Origin: Clostridiales bacterium
GTDB lineage: Bacteria; Bacillota; Clostridia; Christensenellales; Aristaeellaceae
Direction: 5' to 3'
Length of the DNA stretch: 7,244 bases
NCBI GenBank assembly: GCA_012522875.1
Contig: JAAYJP010000220.1
Coordinates: forward strand, 1-7,244
A program made the position numbers and the translations under genes. Shown here in pieces: positions 6,265-7,244 of the stretch. The notes under the pieces were generated by a model. It did not search any database and had not been told where the DNA came from. It worked only from the letters and a program-made list of their open reading frames with translations. The first letter of the stretch is position 1. Each line of letters opens with the position of its first letter.

Positions 6265-7110
6265 TTATTCATAGCGCTGGTGATCGTGTGTCAAGGTGCA
6301 CTGATCATAGCGGCCGGAGAACAAATACTGCATTGTGGGCATGGTCTCATTCGCAGGGTACTGATACAATTTGTGCTGGCCCCGTACGAAGTTGTCACTC
6401 ACCATCCAGCCAGCGCCAAGCACCCTGGTGATAGGAACCTCTCCCCAGGGATCATCCCTGGAAGAACATAGCGTCACCTCTGCCTCCGCAGGCTCCCAGC
6501 TGTAGAAAGTGGTGGGGCTGTCATAGAGTAGGATGTGCATGTTTTCAAAGCCATCAGTGCCAATCTGGTATTTATGCAGCAGGCATCCGCCTTCAGTGGT
6601 GATGGGATTCTTCCGGGTGCATCCTTCCTGCTCGGTTGAGAAACCTGGGTCGTTGTAGCGGCCCATGCGCAGGGTGACGTTCACCAGGGGCACCCCCTTG
6701 CGCTGGATCATGCAATGCCCCCAGTTGCCCTCGCGTTCTACCAGGATGCGCTCGCACAGCTTTTTTGGAAGGCCTGAACCTTCACGGCCTGAGAAAGCGC
6801 CCATCAACGCGCCCGGCCCGCTTAGCTGAAGGCCCAGGAAATAAAGGCCGGTTGTCTCCCCGTGGCGCGCCATCAGGCCGACGCCGCCCTCCATGTACCA
6901 GGGTGCGAAGGTAGGTTCGCGGATATTGACGATGTAGCCGTAATATACGGGGGCCTCAGGATTAATCAGTTTCAGGGGCGGAGGCAGCGCCCTGGCTGCC
7001 GCCTCAGGGTCCGCGATGGCAAAGAACTGGATACCGTACTGGCTGTTCATCGAGCCGTCTTTCATGAAGCCACGGAGTTTGTCAAGGGGGGTAAAGACAC
7101 TTGCCTGCAT
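6265..7110 (-). CDS. Acetoacetate decarboxylase superfamily protein
   Basis: This 281-residue protein belongs to the acetoacetate decarboxylase (ADC) superfamily, whose members use a lysine Schiff base. Classical ADC converts acetoacetate to acetone and CO2, while some characterised relatives instead catalyse aldol condensation/dehydration. The signature is FSGREGSGLPKKL, with Lys116 and Lys117 matching the Schiff-base lysine and its pKa-lowering neighbour (Lys115/Lys116 in Clostridium acetobutylicum ADC). VYYGYIVNI and WYMEGGVGLMA fit the beta-barrel strands before it, and Glu74 may be one of the family's acidic active-site residues. Classical ADC is about 244 residues; the extra length here is mainly in the C-terminal half (about 190-281). 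The start at 7110 is chosen because GAAAGGAG lies 7 bases before it. An upstream in-frame ATG at 7212 would overlap the preceding gene and add an unrelated Arg/Pro-rich leader. It sits between a flavin oxidoreductase and an SDR, so true acetone formation is not assured. Confidence 0.9.
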   Translation of the reverse strand: MQASVFTPLDKLRGFMKDGSMNSQYGIQFFAIADPEAAARALPPPLKLINPEAPVYYGYIVNIREPTFAPWYMEGGVGLMARHGETTGLYFLGLQLSGPGALMGAFSGREGSGLPKKLCERILVEREGNWGHCMIQRKGVPLVNVTLRMGRYNDPGFSTEQEGCTRKNPITTEGGCLLHKYQIGTDGFENMHILLYDSPTTFYSWEPAEAEVTLCSSRDDPWGEVPITRVLGAGWMVSDNFVRGQHKLYQYPANETMPTMQYLFSGRYDQCTLTHDHQRYE

Positions 7111-7117
7111 GATTATT

Positions 7118-7125
7118 CTCCTTTC
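7118..7125 (-). promoter_or_regulatory. Ribosome binding site of the ADC-like gene
   Basis: GAAAGGAG on the minus strand ends 7 bases before the ATG at 7110 and overlaps the TGA stop (7124-7126) of the preceding gene. It sets the start of the ADC-like protein and suggests translational coupling with the upstream oxidoreductase. Confidence 0.85.
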
Positions 7126-7244
7126 AACTCTGGTTCGTATCAAACACAAAAGCTTTGCCCTGGGCATCCTGCATGGCTTCCAGGATGCGCCCGGGCTTGG
7201 ATGCGTCACCAATCACCTGGCAATGTTCAAATTGCTCACCGCAG
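7124..7244 (-). CDS. C-terminal end of a probable Old-Yellow-Enzyme-type FAD/FMN oxidoreductase (partial)
   Basis: On the minus strand a frame open from 7243 to the TGA at 7124-7126 encodes 39 residues containing HCQVIGDASKPGRILEAMQ. The pattern IGDxxKPxRIxEAxxD is the last conserved element of the FAD/NAD-binding domain in multidomain NADH:flavin oxidoreductases (2,4-dienoyl-CoA reductase / enoate reductase type, TIM-barrel OYE plus pyridine-nucleotide-disulphide domain). In that motif the Asp contacts FAD and the helix that follows closes the domain. The rest of the gene lies beyond the right edge. It ends 13 bases before the ADC-like start, so the three genes form one operon. With only the tail visible, another flavoprotein with the same FAD-domain ending cannot be excluded. 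Confidence 0.7.
   Translation of the reverse strand, partial: CGEQFEHCQVIGDASKPGRILEAMQDAQGKAFVFDTNQS

Noticed and set aside
7111..7212. N-terminal extension of the ADC-like gene to an ATG at 7212
   Set aside because: The extension overlaps the coding end of the flavin oxidoreductase, has an Arg/Pro-rich leader unlike the family, and ignores the well-placed GAAAGGAG before the ATG at 7110.

Overview
The window looks like chromosomal DNA from a Gram-positive anaerobe of the Bacillota (Clostridia-like), with moderately high GC. The reasons are strong AGGAGG-type ribosome binding sites, short intergenic gaps, secreted proteins with Gram-positive-style signal peptides plus SH3b and S-layer-homology-like modules, and an enzyme set common in anaerobic Firmicutes. 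No single gene fixes the genus, so the assignment is inference.

Layout. On the + strand, 1-1548 is a YtcJ-type amidohydrolase whose first codons lie before the window. It is followed 53 bases later by a complete 6-phosphogluconate dehydrogenase (gnd, 1602-3050). The gnd protein is of the long, roughly 482-residue type with a C-terminal tail like that of animal enzymes. A 9-bp perfect hairpin at 3068-3099 separates gnd from the convergent minus-strand genes and probably terminates transcription both ways.

Everything from about 3122 to the right edge lies on the minus strand, in two transcription units. The distal unit, 5229 down to 3122, encodes two secreted proteins. The first is an SH3b / Pro-Thr linker / SLH-like / SH3b protein. 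The second is an unrecognised exported protein built of two diverged copies of one domain. A near-consensus sigma-A promoter (TTGACA, 17 bp, TATAAC) lies at 5313-5341, and its -35 box sits in the loop of a 6-bp inverted repeat.

The proximal unit enters from the right edge. It contains the last 39 codons of what looks like an Old-Yellow-Enzyme-type flavin oxidoreductase (7124-7244, too short for an unaided ORF scan), an acetoacetate-decarboxylase-superfamily protein (7110-6265) and a short-chain dehydrogenase/reductase (6248-5391). The gaps are 13 and 16 bases, each largely filled by a ribosome binding site, so the three are almost certainly one operon. An ene-reductase, a Schiff-base lyase and a carbonyl/alcohol oxidoreductase together suggest a small-molecule pathway acting on an enone or beta-keto acid. 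The substrate cannot be read from the sequence, and this cassette is the most interesting part of the window.

No RNA gene, CRISPR array, insertion sequence or attachment site was seen. No stretch longer than about 160 bases lacks a gene.
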